From the NCBI GenBank assembly GCA_013205605.1, contig JABMMK010000371.1:1-27668 (forward strand): DNA of 27,668 nt, in the 5' to 3' direction. The notes below the pieces were generated by a model. The model made no database searches, was not told where the DNA came from, and was given only the letters and a program-made list of their open reading frames with translations. The DNA comes from Cytophagales bacterium (lineage in GTDB: Bacteria; Bacteroidota; Bacteroidia; Cytophagales; Spirosomataceae). A program made the translations under genes and the position numbers. Shown piece by piece: positions 18,243 through 25,686 of the stretch (the stretch's first letter is position 1; the number at the start of each line of letters is the position of its first letter).

Positions 18243-18896
18243 ATGTTGGAATTAAAAAATATTTCGAAATCCTACGGAGATCAATTGATCCTAAATGATA
18301 TTTCTTTTCAAGTAAAAGAAAAGGAGTTAGTTTCGATTTTGGGCCCTTCGGGATCAGGGAAAAGTACTTTGCTACAAATTATTGGATTATTAAATCCTGC
18401 AGATTCGGGAAGTATACTTTTAGATCATATAGAATGTACCACATTAAATGAAAAAGAATTGATTGCTTTTCGGAACAAAAAATTAGGTTTTGTATTTCAA
18501 TTTCACAACTTATTAGGAGAATTCACCTGCGAGGAAAATATCAAAATGCCCCTTTTTATTAGAGAGAAATCTTTAAAAAATGATCAATTAGAGTTATTTG
18601 ACAAAATAATTAATAAACTTTCAATTAGTGATTTAATAAAAAAACATCCGAATCAATTATCAGGAGGAGAACAACAAAGAGTAGCTGTTGCTCGAGCGCT
18701 AATCAATCAACCAAAAATATTACTAGCTGATGAGCCAACAGGCAATTTAGACAATAAAAATGCTGTCAACCTTTACGAATTATTTCTAGAGCTAAAAGAG
18801 GATTGGAAACAGTGTATCATAATGGTCACACATAACGAAAACCTAACGAAACAATCTGATCAAATAATATATTTAAATTCAGAAAAGCGAATTTAG
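18243..18896 (+). CDS. lolD: Lipoprotein-releasing ABC transporter ATPase
   Basis: Cytoplasmic ATPase of 217 residues, ABC superfamily. Walker A is GPSGSGKS (34-41), the Q-loop is FVFQFHNLLGEFT (about 83-95), the signature is LSGGEQQ (139-145), Walker B is ILLADEPTGNLD (159-170), and the switch His is in MVTHNEN (His197). The Q-loop wording and small size fit LolD, which powers release of outer-membrane lipoproteins from the inner membrane. FtsE and MacB-type ATPases are related alternatives. The LolC/E membrane partners are not in the window, as is common where lolD stands alone. TamL and LptE here are predicted lipoproteins that such a system would handle. Confidence 0.87.
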   Translation: MLELKNISKSYGDQLILNDISFQVKEKELVSILGPSGSGKSTLLQIIGLLNPADSGSILLDHIECTTLNEKELIAFRNKKLGFVFQFHNLLGEFTCEENIKMPLFIREKSLKNDQLELFDKIINKLSISDLIKKHPNQLSGGEQQRVAVARALINQPKILLADEPTGNLDNKNAVNLYELFLELKEDWKQCIIMVTHNENLTKQSDQIIYLNSEKRI

Positions 18897-18916
18897 TTTT
18901 ATCTGCCAAAATGTCA

Positions 18917-18924
18917 TAAATTTG
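18917..18924 (+). promoter_or_regulatory. Candidate -7 box for the miaB operon
   Basis: TAAATTTG matches the Bacteroidota -7 pattern TAnnTTTG exactly. It lies 21 bases before the miaB ATG (18946), leaving room for a transcription start and a short leader. It sits in the 49-base gap after lolD. A -33 TTG is not clear; a T-rich patch is present near 18892-18900. Confidence 0.45.
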
Positions 18925-18945
18925 CATTATTATTGTCCCTGATTG

Positions 18946-20364
18946 ATGCAAGAATTAAAAGTACTGTCTGTTGAAGAAAAATTAAATTTAGATATTCCTA
19001 GAATTTCAAAGGAAGTCATAGGAGTAGAATTTCAAAAAAAAGTATACTTAGAAAGTTACGGCTGCCAGATGAATTTTGCTGATTCCGAAGTGGTAACATC
19101 GATATTGATTAATCATGGTTACGGCACTACGTCAAATATCAATGAGGCCGATGCCATTTTATTGAATACATGCGCCATTCGTGATAATGCCGAATTGAAA
19201 ATAAGAAATAGGTTAAAGGGATTTACTGAACTGAAAAAGAAAAATCCGTCATTAACCATTGGAATATTAGGTTGCATGGCCGAAAGGTTAAAGATTAAAT
19301 TAATCGAAGAAGAAAAAATCGTTGATTTGGTAGCGGGTCCTGATTCATACCGCGATATTCCAAATTTACTCTCCAAATTAGAATTTGAGGATAAGGCAAT
19401 CAATGTATTCTTGTCAAAAGAAGAAACTTATGGGGATATAGAACCCGTTAGATTACATTCAAATGGAGTAACAGCATTTGTCAGCATCATGCGTGGATGC
19501 GACAATATGTGCTCTTTTTGTGTTGTTCCATTCACTCGAGGTAGAGAAAGATCTAGAGATACAGCTTCAATCTTACATGAATGTAATACACTTTTCAATC
19601 AAGGATATAGAGAAGTAACCTTATTGGGTCAAAATGTAGATTCATATAAATATATATCATCAGAAAACTCAATTGTTGTTAATTTCGCAAACCTTCTAGA
19701 GCAGGTTGCCTCAATAAATCCTTTATTAAGAGTACGGTTCTCAACATCGCATCCCAAAGATATTACTGATGAAGTATTATTTGTCATGTCGAGATATCCC
19801 AACATTTGCAAAAACATACATTTGCCTGCTCAAAGTGGGAGCAATCGAATATTAAAATTAATGAATCGTACCTACACTAGAGAATGGTATATGGATCGCA
19901 TTACTTCAATTCGGACTATTTTAGGTACAGGCTGTGGAATATCGCACGATATGATTGCAGGGTTTTGTACAGAAAATGAATCGGACCATCAAGATACATT
20001 AAGCCTCATGGATGAAGTGGTTTATGACTTTGGCTACATGTTTACTTATTCAGAAAGGCCGGGAACACCTGCAGAAAAAAAATACCAGGATGACATTGAA
20101 GAATCCATTAAGCAAAGAAGATTATCTGAAATAATCGCAAAGCAGCGATTACATTCTGGAATTAAAAATAATTTGCTTGTTGGCACCATTCAACATGTTT
20201 TAGTCGAAGGTGACTCAAAAAAATCAGATTTACATCATTATGGAAAGTGTGATTCTGGCAAAGTAGTTGTATTTAAAAAAGTCAAAGAGCAAAAAGGGGA
20301 ATATGTCCATGTGAAAATTTCACATTGTACTACAGGAACTTTAATTGGTGAAATAGAATCTTAA
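18946..20364 (+). CDS. miaB: tRNA-2-methylthio-N6-dimethylallyladenosine synthase
   Basis: Radical-SAM methylthiotransferase of 472 residues, modifying i6A37 to ms2i6A37 in tRNAs that read U-starting codons. The N-terminal UPF0004 domain has three cluster cysteines, Cys40 (ESYGCQMNFADSE), Cys76 (NTCAIRDNAE) and Cys110 (ILGCMAERL). The radical-SAM CxxxCxxC is Cys185/189/192 in RGCDNMCSFCVVPFTRGRE. The C-terminal TRAM domain covers about the last 65 residues. The MiaB-specific wording of the N-terminal and SAM motifs separates it from MtaB and RimO. ATG 18946 is preferred to the TTG one codon earlier. It is followed after 4 bases by the sigma-54 activator gene. Confidence 0.95.
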   Translation: MQELKVLSVEEKLNLDIPRISKEVIGVEFQKKVYLESYGCQMNFADSEVVTSILINHGYGTTSNINEADAILLNTCAIRDNAELKIRNRLKGFTELKKKNPSLTIGILGCMAERLKIKLIEEEKIVDLVAGPDSYRDIPNLLSKLEFEDKAINVFLSKEETYGDIEPVRLHSNGVTAFVSIMRGCDNMCSFCVVPFTRGRERSRDTASILHECNTLFNQGYREVTLLGQNVDSYKYISSENSIVVNFANLLEQVASINPLLRVRFSTSHPKDITDEVLFVMSRYPNICKNIHLPAQSGSNRILKLMNRTYTREWYMDRITSIRTILGTGCGISHDMIAGFCTENESDHQDTLSLMDEVVYDFGYMFTYSERPGTPAEKKYQDDIEESIKQRRLSEIIAKQRLHSGIKNNLLVGTIQHVLVEGDSKKSDLHHYGKCDSGKVVVFKKVKEQKGEYVHVKISHCTTGTLIGEIES

Positions 20365-20368
20365 TACA

Positions 20369-21673
20369 ATGGAAAACAGTCATTTAGCTAGCATAAAAGC
20401 CCGTTTTGGAATCATTGGAAATTCTCCGTTGTTAATTCATGCCATATCAATCGCAGAACAAGTTGCTCCTACTGATATGACCGTATTAATTACAGGGGAA
20501 AGTGGTTCAGGTAAAGAGTCTTTTTCTAAAATAATACATTCTTTGTCAAAAAGAAAACATGGGCAATTTATAGCGGTCAATTGTGGAGCTATACCTGAGG
20601 GGACAATCGACTCTGAATTGTTTGGCCATGAAAAAGGGTCATTTACGGGGGCGATAGAAGCCAGAAAGGGATATTTTGAAGTAACTGATGGGGGTACCAT
20701 TTTTCTTGACGAAATAGCTGAAATGCCATTAGGAACTCAAGCTAGGCTGCTTCGTGTACTAGAAAATGGAGAATTCCTAAGGGTTGGATCCTCAAAAGTT
20801 CAAAGAACCAATACGCGTGTTGTGGCTGCTACTAATTTAAATCTTCAAAATGCCATTGAAAGAGGAAAATTCAGAGAAGATTTATTTTATCGATTAAGTA
20901 CAGTTCCCATTTATGTTCCGCCCTTAAGAGAAAGAGGTGGTGATATTGAATTATTGTTCAGAAAATTTACCACAGACTTTTCTGAATCACATCGAGTTAA
21001 ACCGATATCACTGACAAATGAAGCTAAAAATTTGCTTCTGAAACAACGTTTTCCAGGTAACATACGCCAATTAAAAAATTTAGCTGAGCAAATATCTGTT
21101 TTAGAAATTGGCGACCGTATTGTTGATGAAGAAAGATTGCAATATTATTTAGATTTTAATGAGCCAAAATTAAATTCAACTGTAGTTAAGGGAGATTATT
21201 TCCAAAATTCTGAGGGAATAAATGAAAGAGAAATTCTCTATAAAATTCTTTTTGACCTCAAAAAAGATGTGACTGAATTAAAAAAGATATTGCTTAAATT
21301 GATTGAAAGTGGAAGTGAAAATTCAAATGCATATGATATCCTTTCGGAAAACATGTCCATTTTTGAAGACATAAAGGAAAACGCAGATGAAAATATACGT
21401 AATAAAGCATTACCAACGCATCAAAATGAAAGTACAACTAATATTAATATACACTCCGACAGTTTACTATCGGAATCAGAAGATGCACAGTTTGAAGAAA
21501 TAATTACCAATCCGGATGTGACCCTTTCATTGGAAAAGCAAGAAAAAGAAATCATCATTAGGGCATTAAAGAAAAATAAGAATAAACGTAAATATGCGGC
21601 TAAGGATTTAGGCATTTCTGAAAGAACATTATATCGAAAAATAAAACAATATGACCTTGAGGATAATGTGTAA
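20369..21673 (+). CDS. Sigma-54 interacting transcriptional activator without receiver domain
   Basis: An AAA+ activator of sigma-54 RNA polymerase, 434 residues. It begins almost directly with the AAA+ domain: Walker A GESGSGKE at 43-50, sigma-54 contact loop GSFTGA at 90-95 (Ser in place of the usual Ala of GAFTGA), Walker B GGTIFLDE at 108-115, and sensor region RLLRVLENGEFLRVG. There is no N-terminal receiver, GAF or PAS domain. A linker of about 120 residues (roughly 265-385), with a helical stretch LYKILFDLKKDVTELKKILL, separates it from the C-terminal Fis-type helix-turn-helix (KRKYAAKDLGISERTLYRKI). Control must therefore be by expression or through the linker. It is co-transcribed with miaB and overlaps lptE by 8 bases. 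Confidence 0.93.
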   Translation: MENSHLASIKARFGIIGNSPLLIHAISIAEQVAPTDMTVLITGESGSGKESFSKIIHSLSKRKHGQFIAVNCGAIPEGTIDSELFGHEKGSFTGAIEARKGYFEVTDGGTIFLDEIAEMPLGTQARLLRVLENGEFLRVGSSKVQRTNTRVVAATNLNLQNAIERGKFREDLFYRLSTVPIYVPPLRERGGDIELLFRKFTTDFSESHRVKPISLTNEAKNLLLKQRFPGNIRQLKNLAEQISVLEIGDRIVDEERLQYYLDFNEPKLNSTVVKGDYFQNSEGINEREILYKILFDLKKDVTELKKILLKLIESGSENSNAYDILSENMSIFEDIKENADENIRNKALPTHQNESTTNINIHSDSLLSESEDAQFEEIITNPDVTLSLEKQEKEIIIRALKKNKNKRKYAAKDLGISERTLYRKIKQYDLEDNV

Positions 21674-22160
21674 TAAAATTTTAATCTGTTTATTTGGCTC
21701 CATATTACTCAGCTCTTGCTACAGTTTTAAGGGAGCTAGTTTATCGCAGGATTTAAAAACGATACAAATAAATAACATTCGAATGGAGACTGCTGGAGGA
21801 CCCACGAATTTAGGTTTAACCATTAATGAAAAAGTAAAAGAGTATTTCCAAAGAAATACGACCTTGAAAATTATCAATCAAAATCCTGACTTATTACTTG
21901 AAGGAATAATTATAGGGTATGAAATGACGCCACAGGCTCCTACATCTGATGATAAAGCTGGATTAAACAGATTGACTTTGAAGATACAATTTTCATTAGT
22001 GAACCGATTAGATGATACAAAGAACTTTGATCAAGAATTTAGTTTCTATCAAGATTTTCCACAAAATCAAACATTAACTCAGGTAGAAAAAAATCTTATA
22101 CCTAAATTGGTTGACCAAATTATTTTAGATCTTTTCAATAAAATAGCAGGCGATTGGTAA
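21666..22160 (+). CDS. lptE: LPS-assembly lipoprotein LptE
   Basis: The 164-residue lipoprotein starts MCNKILICLFGSILLSSC, with lipobox LSSC (Cys18), so it should be exported and lipid-anchored. The mature part (YSFKGASLSQDLKTIQINNI; LEGIIIGYEMTPQAP) matches the Bacteroidota LptE type, which works with LptD to place LPS in the outer membrane. I chose ATG 21666 because it puts the signal peptide at the N-terminus; the ATG five codons earlier adds residues for no gain. It overlaps the activator gene by 8 bases, and its stop TAA shares an A with the next ATG (TAATG). Cargo for the Lol pathway. Confidence 0.87.
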   Translation: MCNKILICLFGSILLSSCYSFKGASLSQDLKTIQINNIRMETAGGPTNLGLTINEKVKEYFQRNTTLKIINQNPDLLLEGIIIGYEMTPQAPTSDDKAGLNRLTLKIQFSLVNRLDDTKNFDQEFSFYQDFPQNQTLTQVEKNLIPKLVDQIILDLFNKIAGDW

Positions 22161-22708
22161 TGAATCTAGAAAAAGCTCAAAAATTATGGTTTTTACTTCA
22201 TCGATTTGATCGTTCAAATCGAGCTGATTTAGCTATTTTTACTGCCGATAAAGAAAGGTATCCTTTTTTTTATTTGTTGCATTGGAATGACAAAAACAAT
22301 GTAAGTCAACAAAGAAAAATAGCGCTGAAATCAAATTCTAGATTAAATTACTTTAATTCTATCCGTGATATTGAAATGACTGAATTAGAGAATCCATTTG
22401 AACTTGATTTTAAGTTAGAGAACTCAAATGAGGTTCAGGCACAGTTAATAGAAGATTTTTTATTGAAAATGCCAACAATCACTAAAATTAAAAAGAGTTC
22501 GAATGAAAGCGAATTAAAAGATGAAGTAGACTTTTCGAAAGTTATCTATCAGCCGCCAACAACAGAATCTTATGCCATCATATTAGAAAAGCAAGGTAAA
22601 TTTGATTTAGCAATTAAAGTATATGAAAAATTAAGTTTGGCTAAACCTGAAAAAAGGCTTTACTTTGCATCTCGAATTGCAGAAATAGCTTTTAAAATAA
22701 ATAATTAA
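22160..22708 (+). CDS. Conserved hypothetical protein with C-terminal TPR-like repeat
   Basis: A 182-residue soluble protein of unknown function with no signal peptide. Near the N-terminus is a segment around DLAIFTADKERYPFFYLLHW; the middle is charged and low in conservation signals. At about residues 134-175, ESYAIILEKQGKFDLAIKVYEKLSLAKPEK fits a tetratricopeptide repeat. ATG 22160 overlaps the lptE stop by one base, and secG follows after 6 bases. The tight position between lptE and secG in this Bacteroidota-type cluster suggests an envelope or secretion-linked role, but nothing in the sequence shows one. Confidence 0.78.
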   Translation: MNLEKAQKLWFLLHRFDRSNRADLAIFTADKERYPFFYLLHWNDKNNVSQQRKIALKSNSRLNYFNSIRDIEMTELENPFELDFKLENSNEVQAQLIEDFLLKMPTITKIKKSSNESELKDEVDFSKVIYQPPTTESYAIILEKQGKFDLAIKVYEKLSLAKPEKRLYFASRIAEIAFKINN

Positions 22709-22714
22709 TTAGAT

Positions 22715-23035
22715 ATGTTTACTTTATTAATTTCCCTTATCGTTATATTTTCAGCATTGTTAATCATACTTATTTTGGTCCAAAATCCAAAAGGAGGAGG
22801 TATCAATGGAGAATTTAATCCCACTGGAGCTACTCAAATGTTTGGTGTACAGAAAACAGGTGATTTAGTTGAACAATTAACTTGGGGGTTTTCAATTACA
22901 ATTTTAGCATTGGTTTTACTAACAAATTTTACAATTTCCTCCAATTCACCGGATACTGTACAATCAGTTAATGTAGAAAAGGCTGCTGGAAAAACTATTC
23001 CAACGGCACCTGCACCCAAACCAATGAACAAATAA
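22715..23035 (+). CDS. secG: Sec translocon subunit SecG
   Basis: Small membrane protein of 106 residues with two hydrophobic helices (about 2-22 and 55-74) around the conserved loop LVQNPKGGGINGEF, typical of SecG, followed by a Pro/Ala-rich tail. It assists SecYE/SecA in preprotein export. It ends 110 bases before groES, with a probable terminator in between, so it is likely the last gene of the miaB-secG transcript. Confidence 0.93.
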   Translation: MFTLLISLIVIFSALLIILILVQNPKGGGINGEFNPTGATQMFGVQKTGDLVEQLTWGFSITILALVLLTNFTISSNSPDTVQSVNVEKAAGKTIPTAPAPKPMNK

Positions 23036-23061
23036 TGACTGACAATTTTTCAGTTATTTTT
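23036..23061 (+). terminator. Probable intrinsic terminator after secG
   Basis: Immediately after the secG stop, TGACTGA (23036-23042) pairs with TCAGTTA (23050-23056) around a 7-base loop, with one G-U pair. The stem is followed by TTTTT (23057-23061). The stem is AT-leaning and weak, so termination may be partial. Confidence 0.5.
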
Positions 23062-23065
23062 CAAT

Positions 23066-23090
23066 GGCATACATCTTGATATGTGATGCC
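23066..23090 (+). promoter_or_regulatory. Imperfect palindrome upstream of groES
   Basis: GGCATACAT (23066-23074) pairs with ATGT-G-ATGCC (23081-23090) around the loop CTTGAT: nine pairs with one bulged G. It ends 55 bases before the groES ATG. It is not the CIRCE element (no TTAGCACTC / GAGTGCTAA). It could be a heat-shock operator, a leader hairpin, or part of a second terminator without a T tail. A near-match to the -7 pattern, TACGTTTA (23118-23125), lies downstream of it, so the palindrome would sit around the -40 to -60 region of that promoter. Confidence 0.4.
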
Positions 23091-23145
23091 CAAATTCTTT
23101 AATAAAAGAGTTTATTATACGTTTAAAAACCTAAATTCATAAAAC

Positions 23146-23424
23146 ATGTCAAAGTTAACTATTAAGCCCTTAGCAGACAGGGTGATTGTTGAACCGGCTG
23201 CAGCTGAAGAAAAAACTGCATTTGGAATTATCATTCCGGATACCGCAAAAGAAAAACCACAAAAAGGTATTGTAGTGGCAGTTGGCAATGGAAAAAAAGA
23301 TGAGCCTATTACTGTTAAGGTAGGTGATGATGTATTGTATGGAAAATACTCTGGAACTGAAATCACGATTGAGGGAAAAGATTATTTAATCATGCGAGAA
23401 TCAGACATTTTCGCCATTTTGTAA
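23146..23424 (+). CDS. groES: Co-chaperonin GroES
   Basis: The 92-residue Hsp10 caps the GroEL chamber. Landmarks are KPLADRVIVEPAAAEEKTAFGIIIPD (shown in two parts: KPLADRVIVEP, then the mobile loop EEKTAFGIIIPD), KPQKGIVVAVGNG, and GDDVLYGKYSGTEI near the C-terminus. Full length. groEL follows after 39 bases, forming the standard groESL operon. The promoter must be in the 110-base gap after secG, or there is read-through from it. Confidence 0.97.
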   Translation: MSKLTIKPLADRVIVEPAAAEEKTAFGIIIPDTAKEKPQKGIVVAVGNGKKDEPITVKVGDDVLYGKYSGTEITIEGKDYLIMRESDIFAIL

Positions 23425-23463
23425 ATCATATCATTTAAAAATCACAAATAAAGAATTAATCAC

Positions 23464-25092
23464 ATGGCTAAGGAATTATTTTTTGACAGCGAAGCTCGCG
23501 AAAAATTAAAAAGAGGGGTTGATACCCTTGCTAATGCTGTTAAAGTTACATTAGGACCTAAAGGTCGTAATGTAATTATTGACAAAAAATTTGGTTCACC
23601 ACAAATTACAAAGGATGGTGTAACTGTAGCAAAAGAAATTGAATTAGAAGATGCTGTTGAGAACATGGGAGCTCAATTAGTTAAAGAGGTTGCATCTAAA
23701 ACTGCGGATCAAGCGGGTGATGGTACAACAACTGCAACTGTTTTAGCACAATCAATATATACGATCGGTTCTAAAAATGTGGCTGCTGGAGCTAATCCAA
23801 TGGACCTAAAGAGAGGAATTGAGAAAGCGGTAGATGCCATTGTTAAAGATCTAAAGAAGCAATCACGTCCGATTACAACTTCAAACGAAATTGCTCAGGT
23901 AGCTACTATTTCAGCTAATAATGATTCGGAAATTGGAAAAATGATTTCATCGGCGATGGATAAAGTAGGTCGCGAAGGCGTTATTACTGTTGAAGAAGCA
24001 AGAGGGACTGAAACTGAAGTAAAGACAGTAGAAGGAATGCAGTTTGACAGAGGTTATTTATCTGCCTATTTTGTAACTAACACTGACAAAATGGAAGTTG
24101 AGTTAGAGAAACCGTTTATCTTGATTTCAGAGAAAAAAGTTTCATCAATGAAAGAATTACTACCCGTTTTAGAAGTAGTAGCTCAAACAGGACGTCCTCT
24201 ATTAATTATTTCAGAAGATGTAGACGGTGAAGCATTAGCTACTCTTGTAGTTAATAAAATCCGTGGTGCTCTGAAAGTAGCTGCAGTGAAGGCTCCAGGA
24301 TTTGGAGATCGTAGAAAAGCTATGTTAGAAGACATCGCAATTTTAACTGGTGGAACTGTTATCGCAGAAGAAAGAGGTTTTAAGCTTGAGAATGCGACCA
24401 TAGAATATTTAGGTCAAGCTGATAAAATTATTATCGACAAAGACAATACAACAATTGTTAATGGTTCTGGTTCAAAAGACGATATTAACAATCGTGTAAA
24501 TCAAATTAAATCTCAAATTGAGAACACTACATCTGATTATGATCGCGAGAAATTACAAGAGCGTTTAGCCAAATTATCTGGCGGTGTAGCTATCTTGTAT
24601 ATTGGCGCAGCTACAGAAGTAGAAATGAAAGAAAAGAAAGATCGTGTTGACGATGCATTACACGCAACTAGAGCTGCAGTTGAAGAAGGTATCATTGCTG
24701 GTGGTGGAGTTGCTTTGATTCGTGCTATTGGTTCTTTAGATAAGTTGAAAGGCGAAAATGAAGATCAAATGACAGGAATTAACATCATTCGTCAAGCAGT
24801 GGAATCCCCATTAAGAACTATAGTTGCCAACGCAGGTGGAGAAGCTTCCGTGGTTGTGAATGCAGTTCGTGCAGGTAAAGACGATTTTGGATATAATGCG
24901 CGTGAAGATAAATATGAAAATATGATCGCAGCAGGTATTATCGATCCAACAAAAGTAACCCGTTTGGCTTTAGAAAATGCAGCATCTATTGCTGGACTTT
25001 TATTAACTACGGAATGTGTCATTGCTGATAAACCAGCCAACGAGCCAGCGCATAGTCATGCACCTGGTGGTGGAATGGGCGGTATGATGTAA
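23464..25092 (+). CDS. groEL: Chaperonin GroEL (Hsp60)
   Basis: Hsp60 of 542 residues, full length. ATP-site landmarks are VKVTLGPKGRNVII and DGTTTATVLAQSI (with the catalytic Asp of DGTTT). AAVEEGIIAGGGVALIRA is the C-terminal equatorial motif, and the chain ends with a short GGGMGGMM tail. Base composition is less AT-rich at third positions than in the flanking genes, as expected for a highly expressed gene. A strong terminator follows the stop within about 20 bases. Confidence 0.98.
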   Translation: MAKELFFDSEAREKLKRGVDTLANAVKVTLGPKGRNVIIDKKFGSPQITKDGVTVAKEIELEDAVENMGAQLVKEVASKTADQAGDGTTTATVLAQSIYTIGSKNVAAGANPMDLKRGIEKAVDAIVKDLKKQSRPITTSNEIAQVATISANNDSEIGKMISSAMDKVGREGVITVEEARGTETEVKTVEGMQFDRGYLSAYFVTNTDKMEVELEKPFILISEKKVSSMKELLPVLEVVAQTGRPLLIISEDVDGEALATLVVNKIRGALKVAAVKAPGFGDRRKAMLEDIAILTGGTVIAEERGFKLENATIEYLGQADKIIIDKDNTTIVNGSGSKDDINNRVNQIKSQIENTTSDYDREKLQERLAKLSGGVAILYIGAATEVEMKEKKDRVDDALHATRAAVEEGIIAGGGVALIRAIGSLDKLKGENEDQMTGINIIRQAVESPLRTIVANAGGEASVVVNAVRAGKDDFGYNAREDKYENMIAAGIIDPTKVTRLALENAASIAGLLLTTECVIADKPANEPAHSHAPGGGMGGMM

Positions 25093-25113
25093 ATTTAATT
25101 TCATTATTAGTTT

Positions 25114-25142
25114 AAAACTCCCCATATTTGGGGAGTTTTTTT
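25114..25142 (+). terminator. Intrinsic terminator of groESL
   Basis: A perfect 10-pair stem, AAAACTCCCC (25114-25123) with GGGGAGTTTT (25130-25139), loop ATATTT, followed by further T to 25142. It is the clearest terminator in the window. It ends only 9 bases before the next start codon chosen (25152). Confidence 0.93.
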
Positions 25143-25151
25143 ATGTACCCT

Positions 25152-25676
25152 ATGAAGAGAATTGCAATCGATATGGATGATGTGTTGGCAGATACAACAG
25201 TCAAAATCATTCATACCATCAATAGCCTACTAGATAAAAATTATTCCTACGAAGAATTAATGTCAGATAAACTGGCGCGAGAACAATTTCGTGAAGATTA
25301 TTTAGCTAATAATTCATTTCTTTCGCAACCCGGTTTTTTTCTGGATGTGCCTATTAAAGCCAAAGCGATAGAGATAGTTGAAAAATTAAGTGAGAAATAC
25401 GAAATTTTCATTGTATCAGCCGCCACTGAATTCCCGGAATCTTTAAAAGAAAAATTGATTTGGATGAAACAACACTTTCCATTCATTTCATGGACTCATA
25501 TTGTATTTTGCGGGCATAAATACATGATTCAAGCTGATTATCTAATAGATGATCATGAGAAGAATTTGAAGACCTTTATTGGAGCTCCTCTCCTATTTAC
25601 CGCACCACATAACTTACACATACATGAATACCAACGCGTAGATACATGGGATGCTGTAGCCAATCTTTTATTATAA
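25152..25676 (+). CDS. 5'(3')-deoxyribonucleotidase / HAD-family 5'-nucleotidase
   Basis: HAD-superfamily protein of 174 residues, NT5C type. Motif I is AIDMDDVLADTT, with nucleophile and acid Asp. Motif II is IVSAATEFPESLKEKLIW, a variant with Ser-Ala-Ala. KYMIQADYLIDDHEKNL carries the C-terminal Asp pair. The family dephosphorylates deoxynucleoside monophosphates. I prefer ATG 25152 (MKRIAIDMDD), the usual beginning for this family; ATG 25143, three codons earlier, is possible. The groEL terminator ends just before it, so it needs read-through or a promoter lying inside that hairpin region or groEL. The MFS gene follows after 10 bases. Confidence 0.88.
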   Translation: MKRIAIDMDDVLADTTVKIIHTINSLLDKNYSYEELMSDKLAREQFREDYLANNSFLSQPGFFLDVPIKAKAIEIVEKLSEKYEIFIVSAATEFPESLKEKLIWMKQHFPFISWTHIVFCGHKYMIQADYLIDDHEKNLKTFIGAPLLFTAPHNLHIHEYQRVDTWDAVANLLL

Positions 25677-25686
25677 TCCATTTTTA

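Noticed and set aside
23066..23090. CIRCE/HrcA operator before groES
   Set aside because: The palindrome does not match TTAGCACTC-N9-GAGTGCTAA.
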